The notes: generated by a model from the letters alone, not told the origin. DNA of 64,000 nucleotides from an uncultured Bacteroidales bacterium (GCA_944323505.1 CALUST010000010.1:1-64000), one strand, 5' to 3'. Positions 53,309 through 61,989 are shown, counted from the stretch's first letter. Numbers and translations are program-made.

Positions 53309-54025
53309 ATGCAGAAAGACCAGTTGCAGGGCCGTACCGGCCCGGGGCAGCGCGTGATGCTGTCCGTACCTTTTGTGCTGATGGCCATAGTATTCAATGT
53401 GTGCCTGATTGCATCCAATCTTTTCGAGACTAAAGTATTTTCGGCAGGACCTCTTTCATTGACAGGTGGAGTCCTCATCTTCCCGGTATCCTATATCATA
53501 AATGACTGCATAGTCGAAGTGTGGGGATACCGCAAGGCTCGCCTTGTCATCTGGACGGGCTTTGCCATGAATTTTTTTGTAGTGGCTATGGCTCAGATAG
53601 TCAGACTCCTGCCTGCTGCGGCATTCTGGGACGGAGGGGAGCATTTTGACTATATCTTCGCCCTTGCCCCGCGTGTGACATTGGCGTCACTGCTTGCCTT
53701 TCTCGCAGGCTCTACAGTGAACGCTTTCGTCATGAGCAAGATGAAAGTGGCCTCAAACGGCCGCAGATTCTCCGTGAGGGCAGTCGTGTCCTCGATATTC
53801 GGTGAGACTGTGGACTCGCTCATATTCTTCCCGATAGCATTCTGGGGGATAGGCCTGAAGAATATGCTGGGACTGATGCTTCTGCAGATAGTGCTGAAGA
53901 CAGCCTACGAGGTGGTCATCCTGCCTGTGACCAATATCGTGGTCAGGGCTGTGAAGCGTTATGAAGGCACGGATACCTTTGACAGCGGCATTTCATACAA
54001 TCCGTTCAGGATTACGGACATCTGA
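53309..54025 (+). CDS. yhhQ: Queuosine precursor transporter (YhhQ/QPTR type)
   Basis: A 238-residue membrane protein with about six helices of the YhhQ/VUT_1 family: 'FVLMAIVFNVCLIASNLFETKVFS', 'LTGGVLIFPVSYIINDCIVEVWGYRKARLVIWTGFAMN', 'RVTLASLLAFLAGSTVNAFVMSKMKV', 'FSVRAVVSSIFGETVDSLIFFPIAFWG'. It imports preQ0 or preQ1 for queuosine synthesis. Placement behind a preQ1-I riboswitch candidate and ahead of queC and queF makes the assignment strong. The salvage and de novo steps would then share control. Confidence 0.92.
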   Translation: MQKDQLQGRTGPGQRVMLSVPFVLMAIVFNVCLIASNLFETKVFSAGPLSLTGGVLIFPVSYIINDCIVEVWGYRKARLVIWTGFAMNFFVVAMAQIVRLLPAAAFWDGGEHFDYIFALAPRVTLASLLAFLAGSTVNAFVMSKMKVASNGRRFSVRAVVSSIFGETVDSLIFFPIAFWGIGLKNMLGLMLLQIVLKTAYEVVILPVTNIVVRAVKRYEGTDTFDSGISYNPFRITDI

Positions 54026-54055
54026 TTATCAAATGTGACAATTGAACAAATCATC

Positions 54056-54724
54056 ATGTTGGACAAGGAAAAAGCATTGGTAGTGTTCAGCGGAGGGCAG
54101 GATTCGACCACCTGTCTGTTCTGGGCACTCAGGAATTTCAAGGAGGTGCATACCCTTACATTCTCATACGGGCAGAGGCACAGTCTTGAGACGGAGATTG
54201 CTCGTCGGCTTGCGGAAAGGGCAGGAGTGGATTTCCGTCTCATGGATATTTCTTCCATAGCAGGATTGGGGACCAGTTCCCTGACAGATGATTCCATCAG
54301 GATGGATGAGGAGAAGCCTTCCGGGACATTTCCCAATACATTCGTCCCGGGGCGCAATCTGTTCTTCCTGAGTGTTGCCGCAGTCTATGCAAGGGAGCAC
54401 GGCATCATGAATATCGTGACAGGAGTATCCCAGACAGACTACAGCGGCTATCCTGACTGCCGGGATTCATTCATCAGATCCTTGAATGTGACGCTCAATC
54501 TCGCCATGGATGAGCAGTTCGTCATCCACACCCCTCTGATGTGGCTTGACAAGGCGCAGACATGGGCTTTGGCAGACAGCCTCGGTGTGTTCGACATCAT
54601 CAGGAACGAGACCCTGACGTGCTATAACGGGGTTCCAGGGGACGGCTGCGGACATTGCCCTGCCTGCAGGCTGAGGCAGGCTGGACTGGAAGAATATCTG
54701 AAGAACGGCAAACAAGGGAGATAG
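54056..54724 (+). CDS. queC: 7-cyano-7-deazaguanine synthase
   Basis: A 222-residue QueC: the P-loop-like pyrophosphatase motif SGGQDSTT (about 12-19), '[26 protein letters not shown]', '[26 protein letters not shown]', '[18 protein letters not shown]' and a C-terminal zinc cluster '[20 protein letters not shown]'. It makes preQ0 from 7-carboxy-7-deazaguanine, ammonia and ATP. ATG 54056 is used; a GTG at 54035 would add seven residues. It lies 30 bases after yhhQ and 3 bases before queF. queD and queE are not in the window. Confidence 0.95.
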   Translation: MLDKEKALVVFSGGQDSTTCLFWALRNFKEVHTLTFSYGQRHSLETEIARRLAERAGVDFRLMDISSIAGLGTSSLTDDSIRMDEEKPSGTFPNTFVPGRNLFFLSVAAVYAREHGIMNIVTGVSQTDYSGYPDCRDSFIRSLNVTLNLAMDEQFVIHTPLMWLDKAQTWALADSLGVFDIIRNETLTCYNGVPGDGCGHCPACRLRQAGLEEYLKNGKQGR

Positions 54725-54727
54725 GAT

Positions 54728-55186
54728 ATGGAAAACAGAGAGAATGATGTGCTTAAATCATTGGGGCACAAGACTGTATACAGGAGTGACTATGCCCCCG
54801 AGGTCTTGGAGACATTTGAGAACAGGCATAGGGAGAATGACTATTGGGTGAGGTTCAACTGCCCTGAGTTCACGAGCCTTTGTCCCATAACAGGACAGCC
54901 GGACTTTGCGGAGATCCGTATAAGTTATATTCCTGATGTCAGGATGGTGGAGAGCAAGAGCCTGAAGCTCTATCTGTTCAGTTTCCGCAATCACGGGGAC
55001 TTCCACGAGGACTGCGTAAACACGATAATGAAGGATCTCATCAGGCTCATGGACCCCAAGTACATAGAGGTGACAGGTCTTTTCACCCCACGCGGGGGAA
55101 TCTCGATATTCCCTTATGCCAACTATGGACGTCCTGGGACAAAATATGAGAGACTTGCCGAAAAGAGAATGGAAAGACATGAATAA
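54728..55186 (+). CDS. queF: NADPH-dependent 7-cyano-7-deazaguanine reductase
   Basis: A 152-residue single-domain QueF (YkvM type). The catalytic cysteine is C52 in '[17 protein letters not shown]', with the acid D59; '[24 protein letters not shown]' is the substrate-binding block. It reduces the nitrile of preQ0 to the amine of preQ1 with two NADPH. The full-length E. coli form is about twice as long, so this is the B. subtilis-like subgroup. The start is 3 bases after queC. Confidence 0.95.
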   Translation: MENRENDVLKSLGHKTVYRSDYAPEVLETFENRHRENDYWVRFNCPEFTSLCPITGQPDFAEIRISYIPDVRMVESKSLKLYLFSFRNHGDFHEDCVNTIMKDLIRLMDPKYIEVTGLFTPRGGISIFPYANYGRPGTKYERLAEKRMERHE

Positions 55187-55196
55187 GTGAATGGAT

Positions 55197-55673
55197 ATGA
55201 AAAAGATAATGAATCCGTGGCTGGATCTGGTGAAAGACGGCTATAATTGTTTCGGGTGTGCCCCGACTAATGAATACGGACTGAAAATGGAGTTCTATGA
55301 GGACGGGGACGAGATTGTGTCAATATGGAATCCTTCGGACGACTATCAGGGCTGGCTTCATACCCTGCATGGCGGGATACAGGCCACTCTGATGGACGAG
55401 ATAGCAGCCTGGGTAGTGGCAAGGAGGCTCCAGTGTGCAGGAATGACGACCAACCTCAATATCAGATACAGGAAGCCTGTCCCGACAGGACAGGATGTCA
55501 GAATCGAAGTCAGGGCACGCATTTCCGGGATGAGGCGCAATTTCGCCATTATCGAAGCAAGGATATTGTACGACGGGAATGTATGTTCCGAAGCGGAGAT
55601 GACATACTATTGCTTCAGCAAGGAGAAATCGGAGTCGGACTTTTATTTCAGCGGCTGCCGTACAGAGGAATGA
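55197..55673 (+). CDS. Hotdog-fold thioesterase (PaaI-like)
   Basis: A 158-residue hotdog protein: 'NCFGCAPTNEYGLKMEFYEDGDEIVSIWNPSDDYQGWLHTLHGGIQATLMDEIAAWVVA' with the HGG element and a catalytic-type Asp/Glu, then 'RYRKPVPTGQDVRIEVRARISGMRRNFAIIEARI'. It probably hydrolyses a small acyl-CoA; substrate unknown. ATG 55197 gives 158 residues, and 55191 (two residues more) is equally possible. It follows queF by 10 bases and closes the operon before a strong hairpin. Confidence 0.85.
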   Translation: MKKIMNPWLDLVKDGYNCFGCAPTNEYGLKMEFYEDGDEIVSIWNPSDDYQGWLHTLHGGIQATLMDEIAAWVVARRLQCAGMTTNLNIRYRKPVPTGQDVRIEVRARISGMRRNFAIIEARILYDGNVCSEAEMTYYCFSKEKSESDFYFSGCRTEE

Positions 55674-55697
55674 TTCCGCCGTATGCGGTCTGAATGC

Positions 55698-55735
55698 GAA
55701 GAGGGGATGTGCAATGCGATGCACACCCCCTCTTC
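55698..55735. terminator. Long hairpin at the convergent queF-fabZ junction
   Basis: A 16-base stem with one mismatch: GAAGAGGGGATGTGCA (55698-55713) and TGCACACCCCCTCTTC (55720-55735), separated by a 6-base loop. No T-run follows on either strand, so it is best read as a bidirectional barrier rather than a standard intrinsic terminator. Confidence 0.6.
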
Positions 55736-55755
55736 CCGTTCAGGGTAATGTCGTC

Positions 55756-56184
55756 CTATTCGTTTTCTTTCTTGTCCACAAGTGCAAAAGAAAGATTACC
55801 CTTGCAGCAGAGTTTGCCGTTCACTTTGAGCGATGCCTCGGTGAAGAAGAGCATCCCTCTACGGTCTGTCAGTCTCGCTGTGATTTCACATACGTCCCCC
55901 GGGCGGACAATGTTCTTGAAACGGACATTGTCTATGCCGCTGTACAGGGTTGTACGACCTTTCAGTTCATCTTTTACAAGAAGGGCGCAACTTTGTGCCA
56001 TTATCTCACACTGGATCACCCCAGGGACAATCGGGTTGCCCGGGAAATGCCCCCTGCAGAAGAATTCATCTTCTCTGATCCGGTATTTCGCGTGGGCGAC
56101 CCCGTCTGCATCGATTTCTATCTCATCGACGAGGAGCATCGGCTCACGGTGAGGCAGGTATTCTTTCAGTTCTTCTCTGTTCAT
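55756..56184 (-). CDS. fabZ: 3-hydroxyacyl-ACP dehydratase (FabZ-like)
   Basis: A 142-residue hotdog dehydratase. The active-site block is 'GHFPGNPIVPGVIQCEIMAQ' with His46 and Glu60. Other features are 'LPHREPMLLVDEIEIDADG' and 'DNVRFKNIVRPGDVCEI'. It dehydrates (3R)-hydroxyacyl-ACP during fatty acid elongation. It is the last gene of fabH-fabK-fabF-fabZ. A second fabZ may exist elsewhere in the genome, so a special chain-length role is possible. Confidence 0.88.
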   Translation of the reverse strand: MNREELKEYLPHREPMLLVDEIEIDADGVAHAKYRIREDEFFCRGHFPGNPIVPGVIQCEIMAQSCALLVKDELKGRTTLYSGIDNVRFKNIVRPGDVCEITARLTDRRGMLFFTEASLKVNGKLCCKGNLSFALVDKKENE

Positions 56185-56221
56185 TTGATTGATATTTTAG
56201 GATCAGGTTTCAGTAATCAGT

Positions 56222-57469
56222 CTATTCGGCTTTTCTGAATGCGACGCATCCGTTGTGTCCGCCGAATCCGAGCGAATCGGAAATCGCGATGGTGATATCG
56301 GCTTTCTCCGCCTTGTTCGGGGTGTAGTTCAGGTCACATTCAGGATCCGGTGCATCGAGATGGATGGTCGGAGGCACTATGCCTTTCGTGAGGGCAAGAA
56401 CGGCGGCGATAGCCTCGACTGCTCCTGTGGCGCCGAGCATGTGTCCTGTCATTGATTTGGTTGAGCAGATATGGGCCTTGTACGCATCCTCTCCAAGAGC
56501 CATCTTGAAAGACTTGGTCTCAAGTGAGTCGTTGAGGCTTGTACCTGTGCCGTGTGCATTGATGTGAAGTACATCGGACGAGTTGTATCCGGCCTCTTCA
56601 AGAGCCATCTTTATGGCTGCGGACTGGGTCTTGCAGTCAGTCCTCGGGGCAGTCATGTGGTATGCGTCGCATGTGTTGCCGTATCCGCATACTTCCGCGA
56701 TGATTTCTGCCCCTCTTGCCTTCGCGTGCTCATATTCCTCAAGCACGAGCATTGCGGCTCCTTCCGCCATCACGAAACCGCCTCTGTTGGCATTGAACGG
56801 GAGAGATGCATAATTCGGGTCTTCTGACCTTGAGAGAGCCTTGGCATTCGCGAACCCGGCTATTCCGAGAGGAATCGTGGCGGCTTCGGAGCCTCCGGCT
56901 ATGATGGCATCGGCATATCCGTGCTTGATGGCCCTGTATGCCTCACCTACAGTGTGCGTTGATGTGGCGCAGGCTGTCACCACAGGGATGCACGGCCCGC
57001 AGAGATTGTTGCGGATGGCGATGTTGCCGGCAGCCATATTGGCAATCATTGTCGGGATGAAGAGAGGGGAGATCCATTTGGCCCCGTCCTTGATCATCTT
57101 CTCGCTTTCCTTGTACTGGGTGTTGAATCCTCCGATTCCGGAACCGACATATACGCCGAAACGCATAGGGTCGATGTTGCCGCCCTCTGATGTGTCGAGG
57201 CCTGACTGTCTGATGGCTTCACTGGCAGCCGCAACTGCGAACACGGAGAATTTGTCCTGCTTTCTTGCGAATGCAGGCTCGATGCCGAAATCGGCAGGGT
57301 TGAAATTCTTGACTTCTCCTGCGACTTTTGCCGGGAGGTCGTCTGTCGGGAATTCAGTGATGAGCCCGATGCCGCATACTCCGTCGACAATATTCTTCCA
57401 GAACTCGGCGACACTGTTGCCGACCGGGGTTATGGCTCCCATTCCGGTTATAACTACTCTTTTGTCCAT
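56222..57469 (-). CDS. fabF: 3-oxoacyl-ACP synthase II (FabF)
   Basis: A 415-residue thiolase-fold ketosynthase: catalytic Cys167 in 'VVTACATSTHTVGEAYRAI', and the histidines in 'HINAHGTGTSLNDSLETK' and 'KSMTGHMLGATGAVEAIA'. It condenses malonyl-ACP with acyl-ACP in each elongation cycle. The length is normal. It sits 53 bases after fabK and 37 before fabZ. No acpP, fabG or fabD lies next to it. Confidence 0.95.
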   Translation of the reverse strand: MDKRVVITGMGAITPVGNSVAEFWKNIVDGVCGIGLITEFPTDDLPAKVAGEVKNFNPADFGIEPAFARKQDKFSVFAVAAASEAIRQSGLDTSEGGNIDPMRFGVYVGSGIGGFNTQYKESEKMIKDGAKWISPLFIPTMIANMAAGNIAIRNNLCGPCIPVVTACATSTHTVGEAYRAIKHGYADAIIAGGSEAATIPLGIAGFANAKALSRSEDPNYASLPFNANRGGFVMAEGAAMLVLEEYEHAKARGAEIIAEVCGYGNTCDAYHMTAPRTDCKTQSAAIKMALEEAGYNSSDVLHINAHGTGTSLNDSLETKSFKMALGEDAYKAHICSTKSMTGHMLGATGAVEAIAAVLALTKGIVPPTIHLDAPDPECDLNYTPNKAEKADITIAISDSLGFGGHNGCVAFRKAE

Positions 57470-57522
57470 ATCTTCTAATTTGGTGATTTTGGTTATGTGT
57501 GTTGTTCAGTCGATTATAGCGA

Positions 57523-58470
57523 TTACTTTTCCAGCCTGTCGGAGGCGGTCCTCAGCAGTTTCTCCGCACCTGACATGAGGTCTTCAACGATGTCCCGGGC
57601 AGGTTCTGTCTTCTTTACCATACCGGCACATTCCCCGGCCATATAACTGCCGTTAGGGTCACCTTCCTTTACCGCCTTGCGGAGAGCGCCAGTCCCGAAT
57701 GCGAGGATTTCCTCAGGTGTCACGGACGGGTCTGACTCCATCTTGGCGAAAGTTGTTGAGAACGGGGTCTTGAGAGAGCGTACCGGGTGGCCGAGTGTCT
57801 TTCCGGTGATCATGGTGGAGTTGTCTGAGGCCTTGATGATTCTCTCCTTGTAGTTCGGATGCACGGTGCATTCCTCTGCTGAGAGGAACCTTGTGCCTAC
57901 CTGGACTCCGTCGGCTCCGAGCATAAGCGCGGCTGCCACGCCCCTTCCGTCGCAGATGCCTCCGGCGGCGATGACAGGTATGTCCACTGCATCAGCCACC
58001 TGTGGGATGAGCGACATGGTGTGCAGCTCCCCGACATGTCCTCCGGATTCGGCGCCTTCTGCGACTATGGCAGTCGCGCCTATTGCCTGCATCTTGAGTG
58101 CGAGGGCTACCGATGCCACCACAGGTATCACCTTTATCCCGGCTGCCTTCCATGCCTCCATATACTGGGCAGGAGAGCCTGCCCCGGTGGTGAGTATCTT
58201 CACTCCTTCCTCAATCACCATGGCGGCGATTTCCCCTGCATTCGGGGCCTGGAGCATGATATTCACTCCGAAAGGCTTGTCTGTAAGTTCTTTGCATTTC
58301 CTTATCTCATTTCTCACAGCCTCTGTTCCGGCATTGATTGATGAAATGAGTCCGAGACCCCCGGCATTGGATACAGCGGAAGCCAGTGATGCATCGGCTG
58401 CCCATGCCATACCTCCCTGGAACAGGGGGTAACGGATGTCGAGAATCCCGCAGATTTTACTCTTGATCAT
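57523..58470 (-). CDS. fabK: Enoyl-ACP reductase II (FabK)
   Basis: A 315-residue FMN flavoprotein of the FabK / nitronate monooxygenase family: 'ILDIRYPLFQGGMAWAADASLASAVSNAGGLGLISS', 'AEGAESGGHVGELHTMSLIPQVADAVDIPVIAAGGICDGRGVAAALMLGADGVQVGTRFLS'. Position between fabH and fabF favours the enoyl-ACP reductase function, the last step of each elongation cycle, using NAD(P)H and FMN. FabK enzymes are not inhibited by triclosan, unlike FabI. A nitronate monooxygenase reading is less likely in this context. Confidence 0.9.
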   Translation of the reverse strand: MIKSKICGILDIRYPLFQGGMAWAADASLASAVSNAGGLGLISSINAGTEAVRNEIRKCKELTDKPFGVNIMLQAPNAGEIAAMVIEEGVKILTTGAGSPAQYMEAWKAAGIKVIPVVASVALALKMQAIGATAIVAEGAESGGHVGELHTMSLIPQVADAVDIPVIAAGGICDGRGVAAALMLGADGVQVGTRFLSAEECTVHPNYKERIIKASDNSTMITGKTLGHPVRSLKTPFSTTFAKMESDPSVTPEEILAFGTGALRKAVKEGDPNGSYMAGECAGMVKKTEPARDIVEDLMSGAEKLLRTASDRLEK

Positions 58471-58515
58471 ATTGTAGGATTTAAGTTCTGTACGTCTGTC
58501 ACTGATTTGCCGGAA

Positions 58516-59463
58516 CTACCATTCCATTATCACGGCCCCGGAAATGAATCCTGCACCGAATGCGCTCAGTGCAAGGGTCTCGCCGCGTTTGAGAATCCCG
58601 TTCCTGTTGCATTCGTCAAGCAGTATAGGGCAGCTTGCGGATGAGGAGTTTCCGTGGGTCTCCACATTCGTCGGGAATTTCTCCTCAGGCTGTCCGAGGA
58701 ATTCCTCGATTGACCGTATGATGCGGATGTTGGCCTGATGCAGCAGATAGTGGTCTACGTCAGACGCGCTCATGCCGAGCTTGTCGAGCAGGTAGCGGAT
58801 GTCTCCTGTAGAAGCCTTCACAGCGAACTTGAACACATCCTGTCCTTTCATCTGGAGGGAGATGTCCTGTTCCTCTTTTGTTATATATGGAGTAGGCTCC
58901 AGCGTCCTGATCTGGTAGAGCTTGTCTGTCGCGCTGGCTGCGGACAGTTTTATGCCCTTGATGTTGTCTCCCTCTGTCAGTACAGCGGCTCCTGCCCCGT
59001 CCCCGAAGAGGACGCAGACGTTCCTGTCCTTCCAGCTGGTCATCCTTGTAGGCTCCTCTGCACATACGATGAGCACATTCTTCACGCGTCCTGCCTTGTA
59101 GTGCGACTCGGCTATGTCGAGCGCATACATGAATCCTGCGCAGGCGCAGTTGATGTCCAGACATGGGCAGGTTGCGCCTATTGCACCCTGTATTATGCAA
59201 CTGAGAGAAGGTGTCACATATTCGTTGACAACGTTTGAGCAGATGATGAAATCCAGTTCTTCGGCTTTCATGCCGGCATTCTCAAGTGCCTTGACGGCTG
59301 CTTCCGCTGCCAGATCTTCAAGTCTCTCGTCAGAAATGACGTGTCTGTGCTTGATTCCTGTCCTTGGATATATCCAGGCGTCGCTGGTGTCCAGGAATTC
59401 TGAGAGCATGTCATTTGTCACGATTTTTTTGGGAATTGCACTTCCCGTTCCGATGATTTTCAT
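58516..59463 (-). CDS. fabH: 3-oxoacyl-ACP synthase III (FabH)
   Basis: A 315-residue initiating ketosynthase: catalytic Cys108 in 'DINCACAGFMYALDIAESH', His and Asn in 'YLLHQANIRIIRSIEEFL' and 'VETHGNSSSASCPILLDE'. It starts fatty acid synthesis by condensing acetyl-CoA (or branched acyl-CoA) with malonyl-ACP. In a species that makes branched fatty acids it would set the iso/anteiso profile. First gene of fabH-fabK-fabF-fabZ; a minus-strand promoter lies in 59520-59550. Confidence 0.95.
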   Translation of the reverse strand: MKIIGTGSAIPKKIVTNDMLSEFLDTSDAWIYPRTGIKHRHVISDERLEDLAAEAAVKALENAGMKAEELDFIICSNVVNEYVTPSLSCIIQGAIGATCPCLDINCACAGFMYALDIAESHYKAGRVKNVLIVCAEEPTRMTSWKDRNVCVLFGDGAGAAVLTEGDNIKGIKLSAASATDKLYQIRTLEPTPYITKEEQDISLQMKGQDVFKFAVKASTGDIRYLLDKLGMSASDVDHYLLHQANIRIIRSIEEFLGQPEEKFPTNVETHGNSSSASCPILLDECNRNGILKRGETLALSAFGAGFISGAVIMEW

Positions 59464-59519
59464 TGTATGACCTGATTTGAATGGAACTTAATATCTGTTG
59501 TCTTGTCTTCAAAACCAAG

Positions 59520-59550
59520 CAAAATTACTCCCTATATTCGGTTTGACGAA
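59520..59550 (-). promoter_or_regulatory. Promoter of the fab operon
   Basis: Minus strand: TTCG (59547-59550, one mismatch), 19 bases, TAATTTTG (59520-59527). It lies about 57 bases before the fabH start and ends six bases from the first repeat of the LytTR-type repeat array. Confidence 0.55.
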
Positions 59551-59555
59551 ATTAT

Positions 59556-59632
59556 TGTGGTGATTTCTGTCTGCATGTGGCGGTATATAGGTGCAAATAT
59601 CCATATTTGTGGCGAAATTTTTATATTTGTGG
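59556..59632 (+). repeat. Paired direct repeats upstream of the LytTR gene
   Basis: Four TGTGG cores occur at 59556, 59576, 59608 and 59628. Within each pair the start-to-start spacing is exactly 20 bases, about two helical turns, and the pairs are 32 bases apart. The second pair is extended: ATATTTGTGG-CG-AAATTT (59603-59620) and ATATTTGTGG-TA-AAATTT (59623-59640). LytTR proteins bind paired direct repeats spaced about two turns apart, so this is a candidate operator. It separates the fab operon from the LytTR gene. Confidence 0.6.
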
Positions 59633-59642
59633 TAAAATTTGA

Positions 59643-59650
59643 TAACTTTG
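59643..59650 (+). promoter_or_regulatory. -7 box of the LytTR gene
   Basis: TAACTTTG lies 23 bases before the ATG at 59673 and directly after the last TGTGG repeat (59628-59632), so a bound repeat would overlap the -33 area. Confidence 0.6.
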
Positions 59651-59672
59651 TCCCCGAAATGCAGTATCGACA

Positions 59673-60572
59673 ATGAATCGCAAATGGCCGAAATATCTTC
59701 TGGAGAAGCATCAGCTCACCGGCACATTGACTTTTGCCGTGCTGTTCTCGGTGATTTTCCTCAATCTGTACATCCCGTTTTCGGATACAGCATGGTTCAG
59801 GCTCGGCAATTCCCTGCTGTTCCTCTTCACGGCCGGGTTCATAGCGATTTCCATCCTGTTCCTGATTGTGAGCAAGGTCATCATGTACAAGACCCGGAAC
59901 CTTTTTGACATGACGTATCTCCAGTACATCCTGTGGTGTATAGGGGAGGTGGTAGTGATATGTCTGTTCTATACATTTGTCACCGTCGATGTCGTCAGGC
60001 CTGAGAGCGCCTCAGTGATAAGGGTGTTCCTGAAGGCTTTTCTCTACGGGTCGATTGCCCTGCTTGTGCCTTACGGGCTTTCGGCGATGTATTTCATGAT
60101 AGGGGAGAGGGACAGGACCATCAGATTCATGGACTGCAAGGATATCCAGTCCGGGACTCCCGATGGGGCAGGTCAGGACACGGCACAGCCCGGCAAGGAG
60201 GAGAGCCGTATCTCATTTTTTGACAACAGCGGCTCACTCAAGCTTTGTGTCAGGTCGTCCGACCTGTATTATATCGAGTCCGATGACAATTATATCAAGG
60301 TGTGGTATGACGACAGCGGCAAGTCTCTCCGGATGTATATGCTCAGATGCCGTCTGAGAACGATTGAAGAGAGTTTCAGGGGGACTTCACTGGTCCGTTG
60401 CAACAGGAAGTACATCGTGAATCTGGACAGGGTCAAATCCCTCAGAAAGGAGACTGACGGGTATTTTCTGGAGATGGACAACAGCGGAATCGCTCCGATT
60501 GCAGTCACAAAGACGTATGCGGAGGACATACTTTCCAGATTCTCCGGTATTGGCAGCCGCCAGGAGTCCTGA
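59673..60572 (+). CDS. Membrane-anchored LytTR transcriptional regulator
   Basis: A 299-residue protein with four membrane helices (about 15-37, 44-72, 85-112, 120-148) joined by a linker to a C-terminal LytTR DNA-binding domain (about 195-290): 'LKLCVRSSDLYYIESDDNYIKVWYDDSGKSLRMYMLRCRLRTIEESFRGTSLVRCNRKYIVNLDRV' and 'APIAVTKTYAEDIL'. No receiver, histidine kinase or PAS domain is present, so it is a one-component membrane regulator. The paired repeats directly upstream suggest self-control, and the neighbouring fab operon is a possible second target. The signal is unknown; a lipid or membrane cue is only speculative. It is convergent with the DUF4293 gene, with two bases between. Confidence 0.88.
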   Translation: MNRKWPKYLLEKHQLTGTLTFAVLFSVIFLNLYIPFSDTAWFRLGNSLLFLFTAGFIAISILFLIVSKVIMYKTRNLFDMTYLQYILWCIGEVVVICLFYTFVTVDVVRPESASVIRVFLKAFLYGSIALLVPYGLSAMYFMIGERDRTIRFMDCKDIQSGTPDGAGQDTAQPGKEESRISFFDNSGSLKLCVRSSDLYYIESDDNYIKVWYDDSGKSLRMYMLRCRLRTIEESFRGTSLVRCNRKYIVNLDRVKSLRKETDGYFLEMDNSGIAPIAVTKTYAEDILSRFSGIGSRQES

Positions 60573-60574
60573 GA

Positions 60575-61006
60575 TTACTTCCGTCTGCTGCCGCGCAGCC
60601 TGTATGCCGCCTGCACCATGGCCTCGTCAAGTGCTATATTCCTTACTGCCATGAAGTTCAGTATCGCTGCAATCAGCGGGAATATCGCGGTGAATGAGAA
60701 TACAAACTCCTTGTCCTCATGCATCCGTATCATGTCCACCCCTATCCAGACCTGGAATGCTATCATCACCAGGGCTTCTATGACGGCGAGCCTCATCTGC
60801 ACCGGACGGGCCTTGTAGGTGAACAGGGTGAATCCGTTGCCGGATATGATGGAGATTATGAATATCAGGTAGACCAGGTTGTTGTAGTATTTTATCACAC
60901 TTTCTGATCCGTCTGGGCCGACGGTGACCGCTACATTGCACATCAGGAGGGATGCGATCAGAAGAGTCGATATCGCCAGATAGAGTGTCTGTATTCTCTG
61001 CCACAT
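60575..61006 (-). CDS. DUF4293 family membrane protein
   Basis: A 143-residue protein with four hydrophobic segments, starting 'MWQRIQTLYLAISTLLIASLLM' and ending in a basic tail; it matches the Bacteroidota DUF4293 family. 'MRLAVIEALVMIAFQVWIGVDMIRMHEDKEFVFSFTAIFPLIAAILNFMAVRNIALDEAMVQA' is a conserved block. Function unknown. It is divergent from the nucleoside phosphorylase; a -7-like TATTTTTG on the minus strand at 61029-61036 may serve it. Confidence 0.87.
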   Translation of the reverse strand: MWQRIQTLYLAISTLLIASLLMCNVAVTVGPDGSESVIKYYNNLVYLIFIISIISGNGFTLFTYKARPVQMRLAVIEALVMIAFQVWIGVDMIRMHEDKEFVFSFTAIFPLIAAILNFMAVRNIALDEAMVQAAYRLRGSRRK

Positions 61007-61091
61007 ATAATATTCGTTTTGGATGCTGCAAAAATAGGAAAATTTGCCATAAAAAACTATATTTGGAGAATTGATTCAAAACAGTCTCAAT

Positions 61092-61988
61092 ATGGGAACA
61101 GCAGATTTCAATGAGAAACCGATAGCAGGTTCGGAACTTATCATCAATGACGACGGTTCGATATTCCATATCCATCTTAGGCCGGAGGAACTTGCCGACA
61201 ATGTGATACTCGTAGGCGACCCGGGCAGGGTGGACATGGTGTCCGAATATCTCCAGGACAGGGAATTCAGACATCAGTCGAGGGAATTCGTCTCAGTGAC
61301 CGGAAGATATAACGGTGTCAGGATGACAGTGCTGTCGACAGGCATAGGCACAGACAATATAGATATAGTCATGAACGAATTGGATGCCCTTGCCAATATT
61401 GACTTCAATACAAGGAAAATCAAGAGCGTCAAACGCTCCCTCAACATCCTCAGGATAGGGACTTCAGGGGCGATACAGCCCGAGATACCTCTCGGTTCGT
61501 TCGTCTTTTCCGACATATCCATCGGCTGTGACGGTCTCCTTAACTGGTATGCCGACAGGGATGCCATCGCCCTGGGCGATTTTGAAGAGGCTTTCAAGGC
61601 TCATACCGGCTGGGACAGGCATCTTCCGGATCCGTATTTTGTCAGGGCGGGGAAGCGTATGACAGATCTCTTCGCTGACTGCGCGCTACACGGGATGACC
61701 GTGTCTGCGTCAGGTTTCTACGGTCCTCAGGGACGTGTGCTGCGTATGCCGCTTGCAATGCCTGATATGCTCAGCCGCTTCGAGAGCTTCTCTTTCGGAG
61801 GGTACAAGGTCACCAACTTCGAAATGGAAGGTTCGGCGATAGCAGGGATTGCCGCACATCTCGGACATAATGCGGGGACTGTCTGTGCCATCATTGCGCA
61901 CAGGTATCTCAAGAGCAGCAATCCGGACTACAAGCCGGTGGTCAGGAACCTTGTGAAGCTGTGTCTGGACAGGATGTCTGCCCTCTGA
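61092..61988 (+). CDS. Nucleoside phosphorylase (uridine phosphorylase family)
   Basis: A 298-residue PNP/UDP-family protein. ATG 61092 is used; a TTG at 61071 adds seven residues. Phosphate-binding elements 'VILVGDPGRVDMVSEYL' and 'ILRIGTSGAIQPEIPLGS', and the nucleoside-binding 'VTNFEMEGSAIAGIAAHLGH', are present. It splits a nucleoside to base and ribose-1-phosphate for salvage. The base specificity (uridine or purine) is not decided by these motifs alone. A possible -7 TATATTTG lies at 61058-61065. It ends one base before the convergent esterase gene. Confidence 0.9.
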   Translation: MGTADFNEKPIAGSELIINDDGSIFHIHLRPEELADNVILVGDPGRVDMVSEYLQDREFRHQSREFVSVTGRYNGVRMTVLSTGIGTDNIDIVMNELDALANIDFNTRKIKSVKRSLNILRIGTSGAIQPEIPLGSFVFSDISIGCDGLLNWYADRDAIALGDFEEAFKAHTGWDRHLPDPYFVRAGKRMTDLFADCALHGMTVSASGFYGPQGRVLRMPLAMPDMLSRFESFSFGGYKVTNFEMEGSAIAGIAAHLGHNAGTVCAIIAHRYLKSSNPDYKPVVRNLVKLCLDRMSAL

Positions 61989-61989
61989 C

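Noticed and set aside
59556..59640. The TGTGG repeats as a CRISPR array
   Set aside because: The cores are only 5-10 bases, with two pairs and no spacer-repeat regularity or cas genes; a regulator-binding array fits better.
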